Part shown: positions 8,522-16,813 of the stretch, one piece after another
How the letters are laid out: every line of letters begins with the position of its first letter
Numbering within the stretch: the stretch's first letter is position 1
Assembly (NCBI GenBank): GCA_905215055.1
Contig: CAJMOH010000007.1
Location: 1 to 64,000 of the forward strand
Reading direction: 5' to 3'
DNA: 64,000 bases
Origin: an uncultured bacterium
GTDB taxonomy: Bacteria; Bacillota; Clostridia; Oscillospirales; Acutalibacteraceae
The notes under the pieces: generated by a model
Database searches by the model: none
The model's input: only the letters and a program-made list of their open reading frames with translations
What the model was told of the DNA's origin: nothing
Translations under genes and position numbers: made by a program

Positions 8522-9475
8522 TTATACTAGATCCGCCGGCGTGTTTCCGCTCCAATCTGCGGAATCTTCGCTCCAAAGTGATGGGGAATTTTTCTGGCGG
8601 TACTCCCCAGGGCTGGCACCCAGCACCTCCCGGAAGGCAGCGGCAAATTTGCTGCTGTTCCCGTAGCCGAACTCCCCGGCGATATCCAGCACGGTGCGGT
8701 CTGTCTCCCGCAGGAGCCTGGCGGCCACCCGCATCTTATAGGCACGGATACACTGGTACAGGGGCTTGCCGTACACCTGCTGCACACTGGCCCGCAGCTG
8801 TTCCGTAGAGACGCCCAGCTCCCGTCCCAGCTGTGCGGCGGTGACCCGCCGGTCCCGATGGGCGTCCACATAGGCAATGACGTCCCGGGCCAGCCGGACT
8901 TGAAAGGGCGTACAGGCCCGCTGTTCCCCCTGGGACATGGCGGGCTCTAAACAGGAGAGAAACAGCAGCAGTTCTAGCACCTTTACCTTGAAGTATCCGC
9001 GCTGGATGGACTGCGGCACCTGGTACAGCTGGGCGAAAATGTGCTCCATCTGCGGCGTGGCGCGCATGATAAAAGGCCGGCCCTCTCCGCAGAACTTTTT
9101 ATACAGTTCCGCAAGACTCACATTCACGTCCCTTAGAAAGCAGGAGGTGCAGGGAGGTGCCTGCTCCGGGTGAATCAGGACGGAAAGCCCCCGGTACCGC
9201 TTGACGGGACAGAGAAGCGCCGCTTCCTCTTTTCGGGTTTGGCGAATTGATAAGTCTCCCTCCCCTAGAAAAAAGGCCTGGCAACTGTCCCGATATTCCA
9301 GCCTACCTTCCCGGCAATGGGTGATCTCCAGCAGGCCGGAGGGAACCTTCCCCCAGGGGGAAAAGGAATAGGCCTCCACGTCCTGAAACATCAGCCAAAT
9401 CCCCGGGAATACCAGATGAAGCTTGTTCCTCTCACTGGTAGAGGTCTGTGTCCTGTAATTTTTGTTCTCGGTCAT
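8522..9475 (-). CDS. AraC-family regulator, PchR/YbtA-like
   Basis: A 317-residue regulator with an N-terminal ligand-sensing region and a C-terminal AraC double helix-turn-helix: VTAAQLGRELGVSTEQLRASV is the first helix pair, TVLDIAGEFGYGNSSKFAAAF the second. The closest recognisable style is that of siderophore-responsive activators such as PchR and YbtA, which fits the importer just downstream. The start at 9475 overlaps the stop of the M14-family gene by ATGA, so the two are co-translated. Confidence 0.9.
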   Translation of the reverse strand: MTENKNYRTQTSTSERNKLHLVFPGIWLMFQDVEAYSFSPWGKVPSGLLEITHCREGRLEYRDSCQAFFLGEGDLSIRQTRKEEAALLCPVKRYRGLSVLIHPEQAPPCTSCFLRDVNVSLAELYKKFCGEGRPFIMRATPQMEHIFAQLYQVPQSIQRGYFKVKVLELLLFLSCLEPAMSQGEQRACTPFQVRLARDVIAYVDAHRDRRVTAAQLGRELGVSTEQLRASVQQVYGKPLYQCIRAYKMRVAARLLRETDRTVLDIAGEFGYGNSSKFAAAFREVLGASPGEYRQKNSPSLWSEDSADWSGNTPADLV

Positions 9476-10434
9476 AGCATTCTTTCTGTTTCCTGGCGGG
9501 AAAGCCACTCTTCCTCCCGCAGCTTCCCATAGGCCAAAAGAGGCATCCCCTTGCTCACACCCAGGATATGTGTTTGGTACAGCACCACGCCGTCAAAGGG
9601 AGCGGTGATGGCTTGCAGGGTCTCCCCCTCCCCGCTTGCCACACGGCCCAGAAGTTCTCCCTGGAAGAAGGGGTCTCCCGGCTGCTTCTCGGGATACCAA
9701 TAGCCGCTGGCCTGTACGGTTTCATAGTGAGCGTCCTCCACCTCCCGGGGCGTTTCCTTCCGGCAGCCATAGGGGCGGATCTCCAGAAAGTCCAACAGCT
9801 GGAGGATGTTCTCCTTGCAGGCATCCACTTCCGCTCTGCTCCAGGTTCCGCCGCCGCCACGTTCCACCAACAAGCCGGGAATCCCCTGCTGGGCCGCCCA
9901 GCTGTACAGCCCGTCCCTGGCGAATGACTGCACCAAAAAGGTCAGGGACAGGGCCTTCCCCGCCTGGCGGGCCACTGACTTTACCCTTTCTCCCGCGTCC
10001 ACGGGAAAGAACGCCAAGGGCTCCATGGTTTCATAGATCCCGCCGCCGTGCAGGTCCAGCAGGAAATCCGCCTGGGGATAGAGGGACGCTTCCAGGGCGG
10101 AGGCCATGTTCCAGGTGTAGGTTTCCCCCTTGGCCCCCGGGAAGCAGCGGTTCAAATTCTCCCCGTCCTCCGGGACACGGTAGGTGCCGGCGAAAAAGCC
10201 GCCGGCGTTGACCACCGGCACAAAGATCACCTGCCCTGAAAGCTCCCCTGGAGAAAGCTGGCGCAGCAGCTCCCGCACTGCCTGGATGCCCACATATTCG
10301 TCCCCGTGGACACCGGCTGTCACCACCAACGTTTTTCCGGCTTTATCCCCCACCAAACGCATCCCCTGGATGGGCTGTCCCCCCTTTACGGGGATGGAAA
10401 AGGGGAAAACCCCCGGAGTGATTGTTCTTGCCAT
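9472..10434 (-). CDS. M14-family succinylglutamate desuccinylase/aspartoacylase-like protein
   Basis: A zinc amidohydrolase-like protein of 320 residues. Zinc ligands are seen as H and E in TAGVHGDEYVG (near residue 40) and H in LLDLHGGG; NLNRCFPG is the Arg-containing substrate-binding motif of the AstE/AspA subfamily. The C-terminal 80 residues form a beta-rich, biotinyl/lipoyl-like domain (APFDGVVLYQTHI). The substrate is unknown; removal of an acyl or amide group from a siderophore is possible given the neighbours but is a guess. AAGGAGG is 11 bases before ATG 10434; two earlier in-frame starts fit less well. Confidence 0.85.
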   Translation of the reverse strand: MARTITPGVFPFSIPVKGGQPIQGMRLVGDKAGKTLVVTAGVHGDEYVGIQAVRELLRQLSPGELSGQVIFVPVVNAGGFFAGTYRVPEDGENLNRCFPGAKGETYTWNMASALEASLYPQADFLLDLHGGGIYETMEPLAFFPVDAGERVKSVARQAGKALSLTFLVQSFARDGLYSWAAQQGIPGLLVERGGGGTWSRAEVDACKENILQLLDFLEIRPYGCRKETPREVEDAHYETVQASGYWYPEKQPGDPFFQGELLGRVASGEGETLQAITAPFDGVVLYQTHILGVSKGMPLLAYGKLREEEWLSRQETERML

Positions 10435-10556
10435 AGTTTCCATGCCTCCTTCTCGCAATGTACATGCTGTGTGTCATGGGCGTTCCATCCCGCAAGGTTC
10501 AAAAAAGAGAGCCTCCGCCCTGGGGCACGGCCTGCGCCGTGCCCTATTTGTTGGAT

Positions 10557-10811
10557 TTACAGGATTTCCACCTCCACCGCCCTGCCGTCCTCCAGCCGGA
10601 TAACCCGGTCGCAAGTCCGGTGAGAGACAAGCAGCAGCCATTTGTCCCTCAACTGCTTTCGGAGGGTGCGCAGCAGCAGCCGGAGCGCTGTGAATTTCCC
10701 GATGCCGCTTTCCCCCATGCTGCCCACCTTCTCCCGGCTGGAGACCGTCAAACAAAAGTCCTTTATGATTGCCCGGGATATGTCCCAGCAGAGGGCGTTC
10801 GAGGCAAACCG
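10557..10811 (-). pseudogene. Remnant of an ABC exporter ATPase with an internal deletion
   Basis: One open frame without a proper start encodes two fragments of an ABC exporter nucleotide-binding domain fused together: a degenerate Walker A region (VGSMGESGIGKFTALRLLLR, expected GKS/T reads GKF) joined directly to the segment that normally follows Walker B (TLRKQLRDKWLLLVSHR, with the H-loop His, then DRVIRLEDGRAVE). The Q-loop, signature and Walker B between them are missing. The upstream frame ends in a stop at 10812. It is probably what is left of a siderophore or drug exporter once transcribed with the M14 and AraC genes. The gap 10435-10556 holds nothing else recognisable. Confidence 0.8.
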
Positions 10812-10818
10812 TTACCTT

Positions 10819-10847
10819 ATTATAGTTAGTTATAGCTAACGTGTCAA
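10819..10847 (-). promoter_or_regulatory. Consensus promoter with palindromic operator filling its spacer
   Basis: On the minus strand TTGACA (10842-10847), exactly 17 bp, then TATAAT (10819-10824). The spacer contains GTTAGTTATAGCTAAC (10825-10840, plus strand), symmetric at 14 of 16 positions and matching the palindrome at 8417-8430 (11 of the 14 core bases). It drives the exporter remnant, M14 and AraC genes. A repressor site between -35 and -10 is the natural reading. Confidence 0.85.
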
Positions 10848-11090
10848 GAGTCTCCTCTTGTCACGCTCTTTCTGCCATCCCGTTTTTCATGACACACAAA
10901 GGAATTTCAACCCCGCCTACCATGAAGAGACGCGGCGCCCTGTGGAAATCTCTATGGCTGCGCCAGATCACCCGTTTCAACGCTCAATTTCTCCTGGAGG
11001 AGCCCGATGCAAGTTCCTGGGCGGTCAAAACTGAACATTGGTTCATTAGTTTCCGGAAGTTTTCTTGTATTTCACGGAATTCTTTCCCAA
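10848..11090. other. Gene-free stretch between the siderophore region and lysS
   Basis: No reading frame here has family-like content, and I see no RNA gene. A minus-strand frame near 11000-11090 gives a short protein-like peptide beginning EFREIQENFRKLMNQ, which may be debris of a lost gene but cannot be assigned. Confidence 0.5.
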
Positions 11091-11133
11091 AGCAAAAAGA
11101 GCCGGACTCTCACAGAGGGAAATCCGGCTCTTT
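11091..11133 (-). terminator. Terminator of the greA-lysS operon
   Basis: An 11-bp perfect stem (11096-11106 with 11123-11133) about 90 bases past the lysS stop. In the minus direction it is followed by five T residues; on the plus side a T run lies a few bases further. Confidence 0.85.
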
Positions 11134-11223
11134 GGATATTCTTTTTTTCTCTAAGTCTAACCAAACGGCGGTTAAACCGATTCCTCACAAACCCAGGTTT
11201 CATGCGGGTTTGCGGGCTGTCCG

Positions 11224-12726
11224 TCAGTCTAATGGCTTCATCGTGGGGAACAACAGCACGTCACGGATAGACGCGGCGCCAGTGAGGAGCATCACCAGAC
11301 GGTCCACACCCATGCCCATGCCGCCCGTGGGAGGCAGGCCGTATTCCAAGGCGGTGAGGAAGTCCTCATCCACATCACAGGCTTCATCATCACCGGCCGC
11401 CTTCAGGGCCGCCTGGGCCTCAAACCGGCCCCGCTGGTCAATGGGATCGTTGAGCTCACTGAAGGCATTGACATATTCGCCGCCGCAGATGAACAGCTCA
11501 AAACGCTCGGTGTACTCGGGGTTATCCTTGCACCGCTTGGACAGCGGCGAGATATCCACCGGATGGCCCGTCAGGAAGGTGGGCTGCACCAGCTTGTCCT
11601 CACAATAGGTCTCGAAAAACAGGTTGAGAATGTCCCCCTTCTTGTGCCGCTCCTCGTATTCAATGTGATGCTCTTTTGCCAGAGCGCGGGCCTGTTCCAG
11701 CGTTTCCACCTGGGTGAAATCCACCCCGGCGTACTTCTGGACAGCCTCCACCATGCTGATACGGGTAAAAGGCTGGTCCAGGTCAATCTCCACACCGTCC
11801 CGTTCCACCTTGCCAGTACCCAACACCTTGTGGGCCACAGTGCGGATCATATCCTCAGTCAAGTCCATCATGCCGTTGAAGTCGGTAAAGGCCTGATAGG
11901 CCTCCAGCATGGTAAACTCCGGGTTGTGGCGGGTATCCATGCCCTCGTTGCGGAAGGTGCGGCCGATCTCATAGACACGGTCAAAGCCGCCCACGATAAG
12001 CCGCTTCAGGTGCAGCTCCAACGCGATGCGCAGGTACATGTCGATGTCCAGTGTGTTGTGATGGGTGATGAAGGGCCGGGCCGCGGCGCCGCCTGCCTGG
12101 TTGTGCAGCACAGGGGTCTCCACCTCCAGGAAAGCGTGGCTATCCAAGTACTCCCGGATGGCGCTGATAATCTTGGAGCGCTTGACGAATACATCCTTCA
12201 CTTCCGGATTCACGATCAGGTCCACATAGCGCTGGCGATACCGGGCGTCCGTGTCCTTCAAGCCGTGATATTTCTCTGGCAAAGGAAGCAGAGACTTGCT
12301 GAGCAGAGTGACCTTCTCCACCCGCACGGACATCTCTCCCCGCTGGGTGCGGAACACCACGCCCTGCACGCCAAGAATATCGCCAATGTCGTACTTTTTG
12401 AACCGGTTATAGTCCTCTTCGCCCATCTCGTCCTTGCGGGCGTAAAGCTGGATGCGGCCAGAGCGGTCCTGCAAATCGCAGAAGGACACCTTTCCCATGC
12501 CCCGCTTGGACATCATTCGGCCGGCAATGGAGACAGGCTTGCCCTCCAGCTGGTCAAAATTGGCTTTGATGTTAGCGCTGTCGTTATCCACGGGGTATTT
12601 GGTAATCTGATAGGGATCGTTCCCGCTTTCCTGCAGCTCCCGCAGCTTCTCCCTGCGAACCCGCAGGATTTCGCTCATGTCCTGTTCCTCTTCCATTTGA
12701 GGCGCTCTTCCGTTCTTTTCGGCCAT
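11224..12726 (-). CDS. lysS: Lysyl-tRNA synthetase, class II
   Basis: Charges tRNA-Lys. It has 500 residues: an N-terminal OB-fold anticodon-binding domain (VSIAGRMMSKRGMGKVSFCDLQD) and the class IIb catalytic core with motif 2 RTFRNEGMDTRHNPEFTMLE and motif 3 GLPPTGGMGMGVDRLVML. Two starts are possible; ATG 12726 has AAAGGA 9 bases upstream, while ATG 12735 abuts it, so 12726 is preferred. It lies 38 bases after greA, the common Firmicute arrangement. Confidence 0.97.
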   Translation of the reverse strand: MAEKNGRAPQMEEEQDMSEILRVRREKLRELQESGNDPYQITKYPVDNDSANIKANFDQLEGKPVSIAGRMMSKRGMGKVSFCDLQDRSGRIQLYARKDEMGEEDYNRFKKYDIGDILGVQGVVFRTQRGEMSVRVEKVTLLSKSLLPLPEKYHGLKDTDARYRQRYVDLIVNPEVKDVFVKRSKIISAIREYLDSHAFLEVETPVLHNQAGGAAARPFITHHNTLDIDMYLRIALELHLKRLIVGGFDRVYEIGRTFRNEGMDTRHNPEFTMLEAYQAFTDFNGMMDLTEDMIRTVAHKVLGTGKVERDGVEIDLDQPFTRISMVEAVQKYAGVDFTQVETLEQARALAKEHHIEYEERHKKGDILNLFFETYCEDKLVQPTFLTGHPVDISPLSKRCKDNPEYTERFELFICGGEYVNAFSELNDPIDQRGRFEAQAALKAAGDDEACDVDEDFLTALEYGLPPTGGMGMGVDRLVMLLTGAASIRDVLLFPTMKPLD

Positions 12727-12764
12727 TTTATCCATTCCTTTCCCGGTTTTCCAAACAGTTTCCC

Positions 12765-13253
12765 TTAGCGGGAGATGGTGACGATGTGATACTTGGAAAT
12801 TCCAGCGGGGGTTTCCACCTCCACTGTATCCCCCACCTTGGCGCCGATCAAAGCCTTGCCCACGGCAGACTCGTCCGAAATCTTTCCGTTGCGGGGATCC
12901 GCTTCGTTGGAACCGACAATCTTGAAGTCCCGCCGGGACTGAACGCCGGTGGCGGAGGTGAGATCCACCTCGATTTTCGAGCCGATGTGAACAGTTTCGT
13001 TGTTCAGCTCGCTTTCATCAATGACCACGGCGCCCTGCAGCATTACCTCTAGATCAGCGATGCGGGCTTCCACCATGGCCTGGTCATTCTTGGCCTCGTC
13101 GTACTCGCTGTTCTCAGACAGGTCGCCAAAGGAAAGGGCCACCTTAATTTTTTCCGCCACTTCCTTGCGGCGGACTGTTTTCAAATATTCCAGCTCCTTT
13201 TCCAGAGCGGCTAAGCCTTCTTCTGTTACAAAATATTGCTTTTCTGTTGCCAT
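12765..13253 (-). CDS. greA: Transcription elongation factor GreA
   Basis: Rescues backtracked RNA polymerase by stimulating transcript cleavage. At 162 residues it has normal length: an N-terminal antiparallel coiled coil whose tip carries the acidic GDLSENSEYDEAK motif, and a C-terminal FKBP-like domain ending in VEVETPAGISKYHI. AAAGGA lies 9 bases before the ATG. First gene of the greA-lysS operon, behind a perfect consensus promoter. Confidence 0.97.
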   Translation of the reverse strand: MATEKQYFVTEEGLAALEKELEYLKTVRRKEVAEKIKVALSFGDLSENSEYDEAKNDQAMVEARIADLEVMLQGAVVIDESELNNETVHIGSKIEVDLTSATGVQSRRDFKIVGSNEADPRNGKISDESAVGKALIGAKVGDTVEVETPAGISKYHIVTISR

Positions 13254-13278
13254 TGCGCTTCATCCTTTACTGAAAAAT

Positions 13279-13298
13279 GGTCCGCGCCTTTGCGGACC
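13279..13298 (-). promoter_or_regulatory. Stem-loop at the 5' end of the greA transcript
   Basis: A 7-bp perfect GC-rich stem (13279-13285 with 13292-13298) followed, in the direction of transcription, by ATTTTTC. The predicted transcript start is only about 5 bases upstream. It could attenuate or stabilise the mRNA. Confidence 0.55.
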
Positions 13299-13308
13299 GA
13301 CTTGTTAT

Positions 13309-13337
13309 ATTATAGTGAACCCGATGTGTCTTGTCAA
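13309..13337 (-). promoter_or_regulatory. Consensus sigma-A promoter of greA-lysS
   Basis: TTGACA (13332-13337) and TATAAT (13309-13314) on the minus strand, separated by exactly 17 bp: a perfect match to the consensus. Confidence 0.92.
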
Positions 13338-13357
13338 TGTTAAAAGAACGCACAAGC

Positions 13358-13390
13358 CCTGGAAACCGCTTGAAATTCGCGGCTTCCAGG
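13358..13390 (-). terminator. Probable terminator after ftsX
   Basis: A 12-bp stem with one wobble pair (13358-13369 with 13379-13390) and a 9-nt loop, 41 bases after the ftsX stop. The T-rich tail is interrupted, so strength is uncertain. Confidence 0.55.
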
Positions 13391-13430
13391 TCATTGTATG
13401 CGTCCCTGCCGGAGCTTATACAGCCTCAGC

Positions 13431-14342
13431 TTATATAATGGCGTTCTCGCCCTGCTTTTTCAGATATTTGCCAATGGAAATGGTGCCGCCCAGCATGCCG
13501 AACAGCATACCGGCCGCCACATAGCCAGCGTAAATAAACCAAACATAGGGATGGATATTCACCACCGTCAGGAAGGGAGCCAGATTGATCACCGCGGCTA
13601 CCACCTGATCGTAGGCAAAGTAGAGAATGGTGGCCGAAACAAGGCCGGACACAATGCCAATAATCAGGCCCTCCACAATAAAGGGGACTCGGACAAAGCC
13701 ATTGGTAGCGCCCACCGACTTCATAATGTTGATCTCCATCCGCCGGGAGAAGATGGTCACCTTCACGGTGTTGGAAATGATGAACAGGGACACCACCGCC
13801 AAAATCGCCACAATGCCAATACTGGCGTAGCGCACCACACGGTCCAGACTGCTGAGCAAATCCGCGATGTGGCTGTAATCCGAAATGGAGTCCACCCCAT
13901 CAATGGCGGTAACAGCGCTGATAGTCTCATCGTACAGGCTCAAATCCACCAGGGAAATTTCATAGGCGTCGGGCAAGGGATTGTCGTCCCCCACAAAGCT
14001 TTCCAGCAGCTCACCGCTGCCTCCTATATTTCCCATTACATCGGACAGGCCCTGATCCTTGGGAATAAAGTTGCAATCGGCGATGTTGTCAATCTTCCGA
14101 ATGTCCTCGCCAATACGCACTGCCGTCAAGGCGGGGACATCGCTGGCCAGATAGACCGTGATCACATTGCTTCCCTCCACTGACTGCATGGTGGCGGAAA
14201 TATTCAAGGAGAGAAGGCCGGCAATGCCGGTCATCAGCAAGCAGGCAATCAGCACGCCAATAGAGGCAATACTCATGGTGTGGTTTTTCCACAAGCTCTT
14301 CAAGCCCTCTCGAAACAGATAGCCAATGCTGTGCAGGCTCAT
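13431..14342 (-). CDS. ftsX: Cell-division protein FtsX
   Basis: Membrane partner of FtsE; the complex controls peptidoglycan hydrolases at division or elongation sites. It has 303 residues: a cytoplasmic N-terminus (IGYLFREGLKSLWKNH), a first membrane helix near 25-50, a large extracellular domain to about 175, then three membrane helices typical of the family. The ATG at 14342 overlaps the ftsE stop by four bases. Confidence 0.95.
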   Translation of the reverse strand: MSLHSIGYLFREGLKSLWKNHTMSIASIGVLIACLLMTGIAGLLSLNISATMQSVEGSNVITVYLASDVPALTAVRIGEDIRKIDNIADCNFIPKDQGLSDVMGNIGGSGELLESFVGDDNPLPDAYEISLVDLSLYDETISAVTAIDGVDSISDYSHIADLLSSLDRVVRYASIGIVAILAVVSLFIISNTVKVTIFSRRMEINIMKSVGATNGFVRVPFIVEGLIIGIVSGLVSATILYFAYDQVVAAVINLAPFLTVVNIHPYVWFIYAGYVAAGMLFGMLGGTISIGKYLKKQGENAII

Positions 14343-15289
14343 TGCCTCACCTCCCCGTTGTCGTCATCCTCCAGAGAAATCTGCTGCTCCAGCAGAATTT
14401 CCCTGGCAATCTCATCGGCGTCCTCCTCAAAATCGTCCACATAAGGCTCGGGATTGAGAACCTCCTGGGAGACATATTCCACCGCCTCCCGGGAGTAGGT
14501 CCCTTCCTCGGGCAGAGGATCCGGCTCGTAGGTTTCTTCGTTATCATACTCGGCGTAATCATCGTCATTGGCCACAGCCTCCTCCGGGGAGGAATACTGC
14601 TCTGGGGGAGCGTAGGTATCCTGCATTTCGGCCGTATCCGCCACAATTTCGCCGGAATGGATCTGAATGATCCGCTTGTGGAAATGCTTGACAAGGGAAT
14701 GCTCGTGAGTAACCATCAGCACCGTGGTACCGCGGCGGTTGATCTCGCTGAGCAAATCCACAATTTCAAAGGACAGGGCGGGATCAATGTTGCCGGTAGG
14801 CTCGTCCGCGATAATCATGGAGGGGTTATTCACCAAAGCCCGGGCCAGGCCCACACGCTGGCGCTCGCCGCCGGAAAGCTCTGTGGGATAGTGCTTTGCC
14901 TTGTGCTGCAATCCCACCAAACTGAGAATATAGGGGACGCGCTTGCGGATGGAGCGGGCCGAGGCCCCCACCACGCGCATGGCGAAGGCCACGTTATCAT
15001 ACACCGTCATATGATCAATCAGGCGGAAGTCCTGGAACACAATGCCCATTTTCCGGCGGATGTAGGGAATTTTCCGTTTGCGGATCCGGGTGACGTCCAC
15101 ACCATCCACAATGATCTGGCCGGAATTGGGCCGTTCCTCACACATGACCAGCTTTAAGAACGTGCTTTTGCCGGCGCCGGAGGAACCCACAATAAACACA
15201 AACTCCCCCTTTTCCACAGTCAGGTTGATATTGTGCAGGGCTTCTGTGCCATTGTTATACACTTTCGACACGTTGCGAAATTCAATCAA
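14339..15289 (-). CDS. ftsE: Cell-division ATP-binding protein FtsE with long acidic C-terminal tail
   Basis: ATPase of the FtsEX complex. Residues 1-220 are standard FtsE: Walker A GSSGAGKST near 35, signature LSGGERQRVGLARAL, Walker B MIIADEPTGNID, H-loop VTHEH. Residues about 222-316 are an Asp/Glu/Tyr/Pro-rich tail not found in ordinary FtsE (about 225 residues). The start is a TTG at 15289, with AAGGAAGG 8 bases upstream, giving the expected MIEFRNVSKVY beginning; an upstream ATG in the same frame lacks this support. Confidence 0.94.
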   Translation of the reverse strand: MIEFRNVSKVYNNGTEALHNINLTVEKGEFVFIVGSSGAGKSTFLKLVMCEERPNSGQIIVDGVDVTRIRKRKIPYIRRKMGIVFQDFRLIDHMTVYDNVAFAMRVVGASARSIRKRVPYILSLVGLQHKAKHYPTELSGGERQRVGLARALVNNPSMIIADEPTGNIDPALSFEIVDLLSEINRRGTTVLMVTHEHSLVKHFHKRIIQIHSGEIVADTAEMQDTYAPPEQYSSPEEAVANDDDYAEYDNEETYEPDPLPEEGTYSREAVEYVSQEVLNPEPYVDDFEEDADEIAREILLEQQISLEDDDNGEVRQ

Positions 15290-15369
15290 GCCAATAACCT
15301 TCCTTTCTTTGCAGGGATAAGACATCACTTGAAGGTCAGCCCCAGGGCCGGGGGCAAATAAACGCACAG

Positions 15370-15414
15370 GGCAGCACCCATCGGCATAGTCGTATTATAC
15401 CAATGGGTGCCGCC
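15370..15414 (-). promoter_or_regulatory. ftsE promoter inside a long inverted repeat
   Basis: An extended -10 (TGGTATAAT, -10 hexamer 15394-15399 on the minus strand) is flanked by 12-bp inverted arms at 15370-15381 and 15403-15414 with one mismatch. It may be an operator or a hairpin in the end of the upstream transcript. Confidence 0.6.
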
Positions 15415-15491
15415 TGTATCATTCTTATAAAGAAATAAAATGCGAACGGACTAAAAACACGGCGAAAAGTCAAGAAAAAGGATGAATTATC

Positions 15492-16577
15492 TCAGAATTT
15501 CACCGGGTTGCTGGAAAGGTACTTCTTGACCATCAACGCCACCTTAAACACAATGGCGTCCTCAAACTCCCGCAGGTCCAGACCGGTGATCTTCTTGATC
15601 TTCTCCAAACGGTAGACCAGGGTGTTCCGGTGGACAAACAGCTTGCGCGAGGTCTCAGAAACGTTCAGGCTGTTCTCAAAGAACCGCTGGATGGTAAACA
15701 GGGTCTCGTGATCCAAAGCATCAATGGAGCCCTTGCGGAACACTTCCTTCAGGAACATCTCGCACAAGGTGGTGGGCAGCTGGTAGATCAGGCGGGCAAT
15801 GCCCAGATGATTGTAACTGACAATGGCCTTCTCGGTATCGAACACCTTGCCCACCTCCAGGGCCACCTGGGCCTCCTTGAAGGAACGGGCCAGATCCTTG
15901 ATATTGTTCACCACCGTGCCAATGCCCACAGTACAGTGAGTGTAAAACTCACCGGACAAGGTATCCACAATGGAACTGGCCAGCTTATCAATGTCCTTCT
16001 CGTCGATGTTGGGCTTGATCTCCTTGACGAGAGCAATGTCCGTCTCGTTGATGTTGATAATGAAATCCTTATTTTTATCCGGGAACAGGTTTTGCAGGAC
16101 ATCATAGGCGGAGATGTCATTCTTCTCCGCGATTTTCACCAGCATGCACACCCGGCTGACGTCGGAATCAAAATGCAGCTCATGGCTCTTCAAATAGATG
16201 TCGCCGGGCAGGATATTGTCCAGAATCACGTTCTTGATGAAATTGCCCCGGTCGTATTTCTCGTCATAATACTGCTTGATGCTGTTGAGGGACACAGCTA
16301 AAATCTTCACATACTTCTGGGCCTCCGGATCCTTGCCAGCCACAAAAACGGCGTACTCCGGGCGGGGACGGTTGCCGAAAGATTTAAAGCTGTACTCATC
16401 CGTTTGAAACACTTCAGAAGACGCCATTTCCTCCGGTGTAATATCATCGCAAACCTCTCCGATTTTGCCCAGCTCGCTGCAGGCGATAATCACCGAGGAC
16501 TCGTCCACAACACCGATAGTGCGATCAATGGTATCCCGCATTTGATGGATGATACCCTGAAACAATCTGTTAGACAT
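15492..16577 (-). CDS. PucR/CdaR-family transcriptional regulator
   Basis: A 361-residue regulator. The C-terminus is the PucR-type helix-turn-helix: NSLNVSETSRKLFVHRNTLVYRLEKIKKITGLDLREF. The middle region (about 140-280) looks like the GGDEF-like domain of CdaR proteins, and the N-terminal 120 residues are a sensing region resembling the putative sugar-diacid domain. The ligand is unknown. AAAGGGGA lies 6 bases before the ATG. Own promoter at 16691. It lies next to an orphan sugar-transporter ATPase, so a role in carbohydrate control is plausible. Confidence 0.85.
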   Translation of the reverse strand: MSNRLFQGIIHQMRDTIDRTIGVVDESSVIIACSELGKIGEVCDDITPEEMASSEVFQTDEYSFKSFGNRPRPEYAVFVAGKDPEAQKYVKILAVSLNSIKQYYDEKYDRGNFIKNVILDNILPGDIYLKSHELHFDSDVSRVCMLVKIAEKNDISAYDVLQNLFPDKNKDFIININETDIALVKEIKPNIDEKDIDKLASSIVDTLSGEFYTHCTVGIGTVVNNIKDLARSFKEAQVALEVGKVFDTEKAIVSYNHLGIARLIYQLPTTLCEMFLKEVFRKGSIDALDHETLFTIQRFFENSLNVSETSRKLFVHRNTLVYRLEKIKKITGLDLREFEDAIVFKVALMVKKYLSSNPVKF

Positions 16578-16690
16578 GACTCTTCCCCTTTCTCTTTTAT
16601 GACACAGGGAAACACCCCTGCTGAAATTACTGCTGTAATAATCCCCGCGAAGGCAGCGGTTTTGCCATAAAGGGATAACTATACAGCTTT

Positions 16691-16719
16691 ATTTTACATA
16701 ATTGACGGAGAAAATTCAA
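16691..16719 (-). promoter_or_regulatory. Promoter of the PucR/CdaR-family gene
   Basis: TTGAAT (16714-16719), a 17-bp spacer and TAAAAT (16691-16696) on the minus strand; the leader is about 110 bases long. Confidence 0.65.
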
Positions 16720-16762
16720 CCTCTTTTTAAAAAAAGACAAAACTTTTTTCCGCTTTAGAACG

Positions 16763-16797
16763 AAAAAAGGGATACCAAGAATTTGGTACCCCTTTTT
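16763..16797. terminator. Bidirectional terminator after the MsmX-type ATPase gene
   Basis: A 10-bp stem (16769-16778 with 16783-16792), a 4-nt loop, six T residues in the minus direction and five in the plus direction. Confidence 0.92.
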
Positions 16798-16813
16798 GAA
16801 TGGCAAACAATCT

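Noticed and set aside
10841..11608. Plus-strand open frame running into the 3' part of lysS
   Set aside because: No protein-like composition, overlaps lysS and its terminator.
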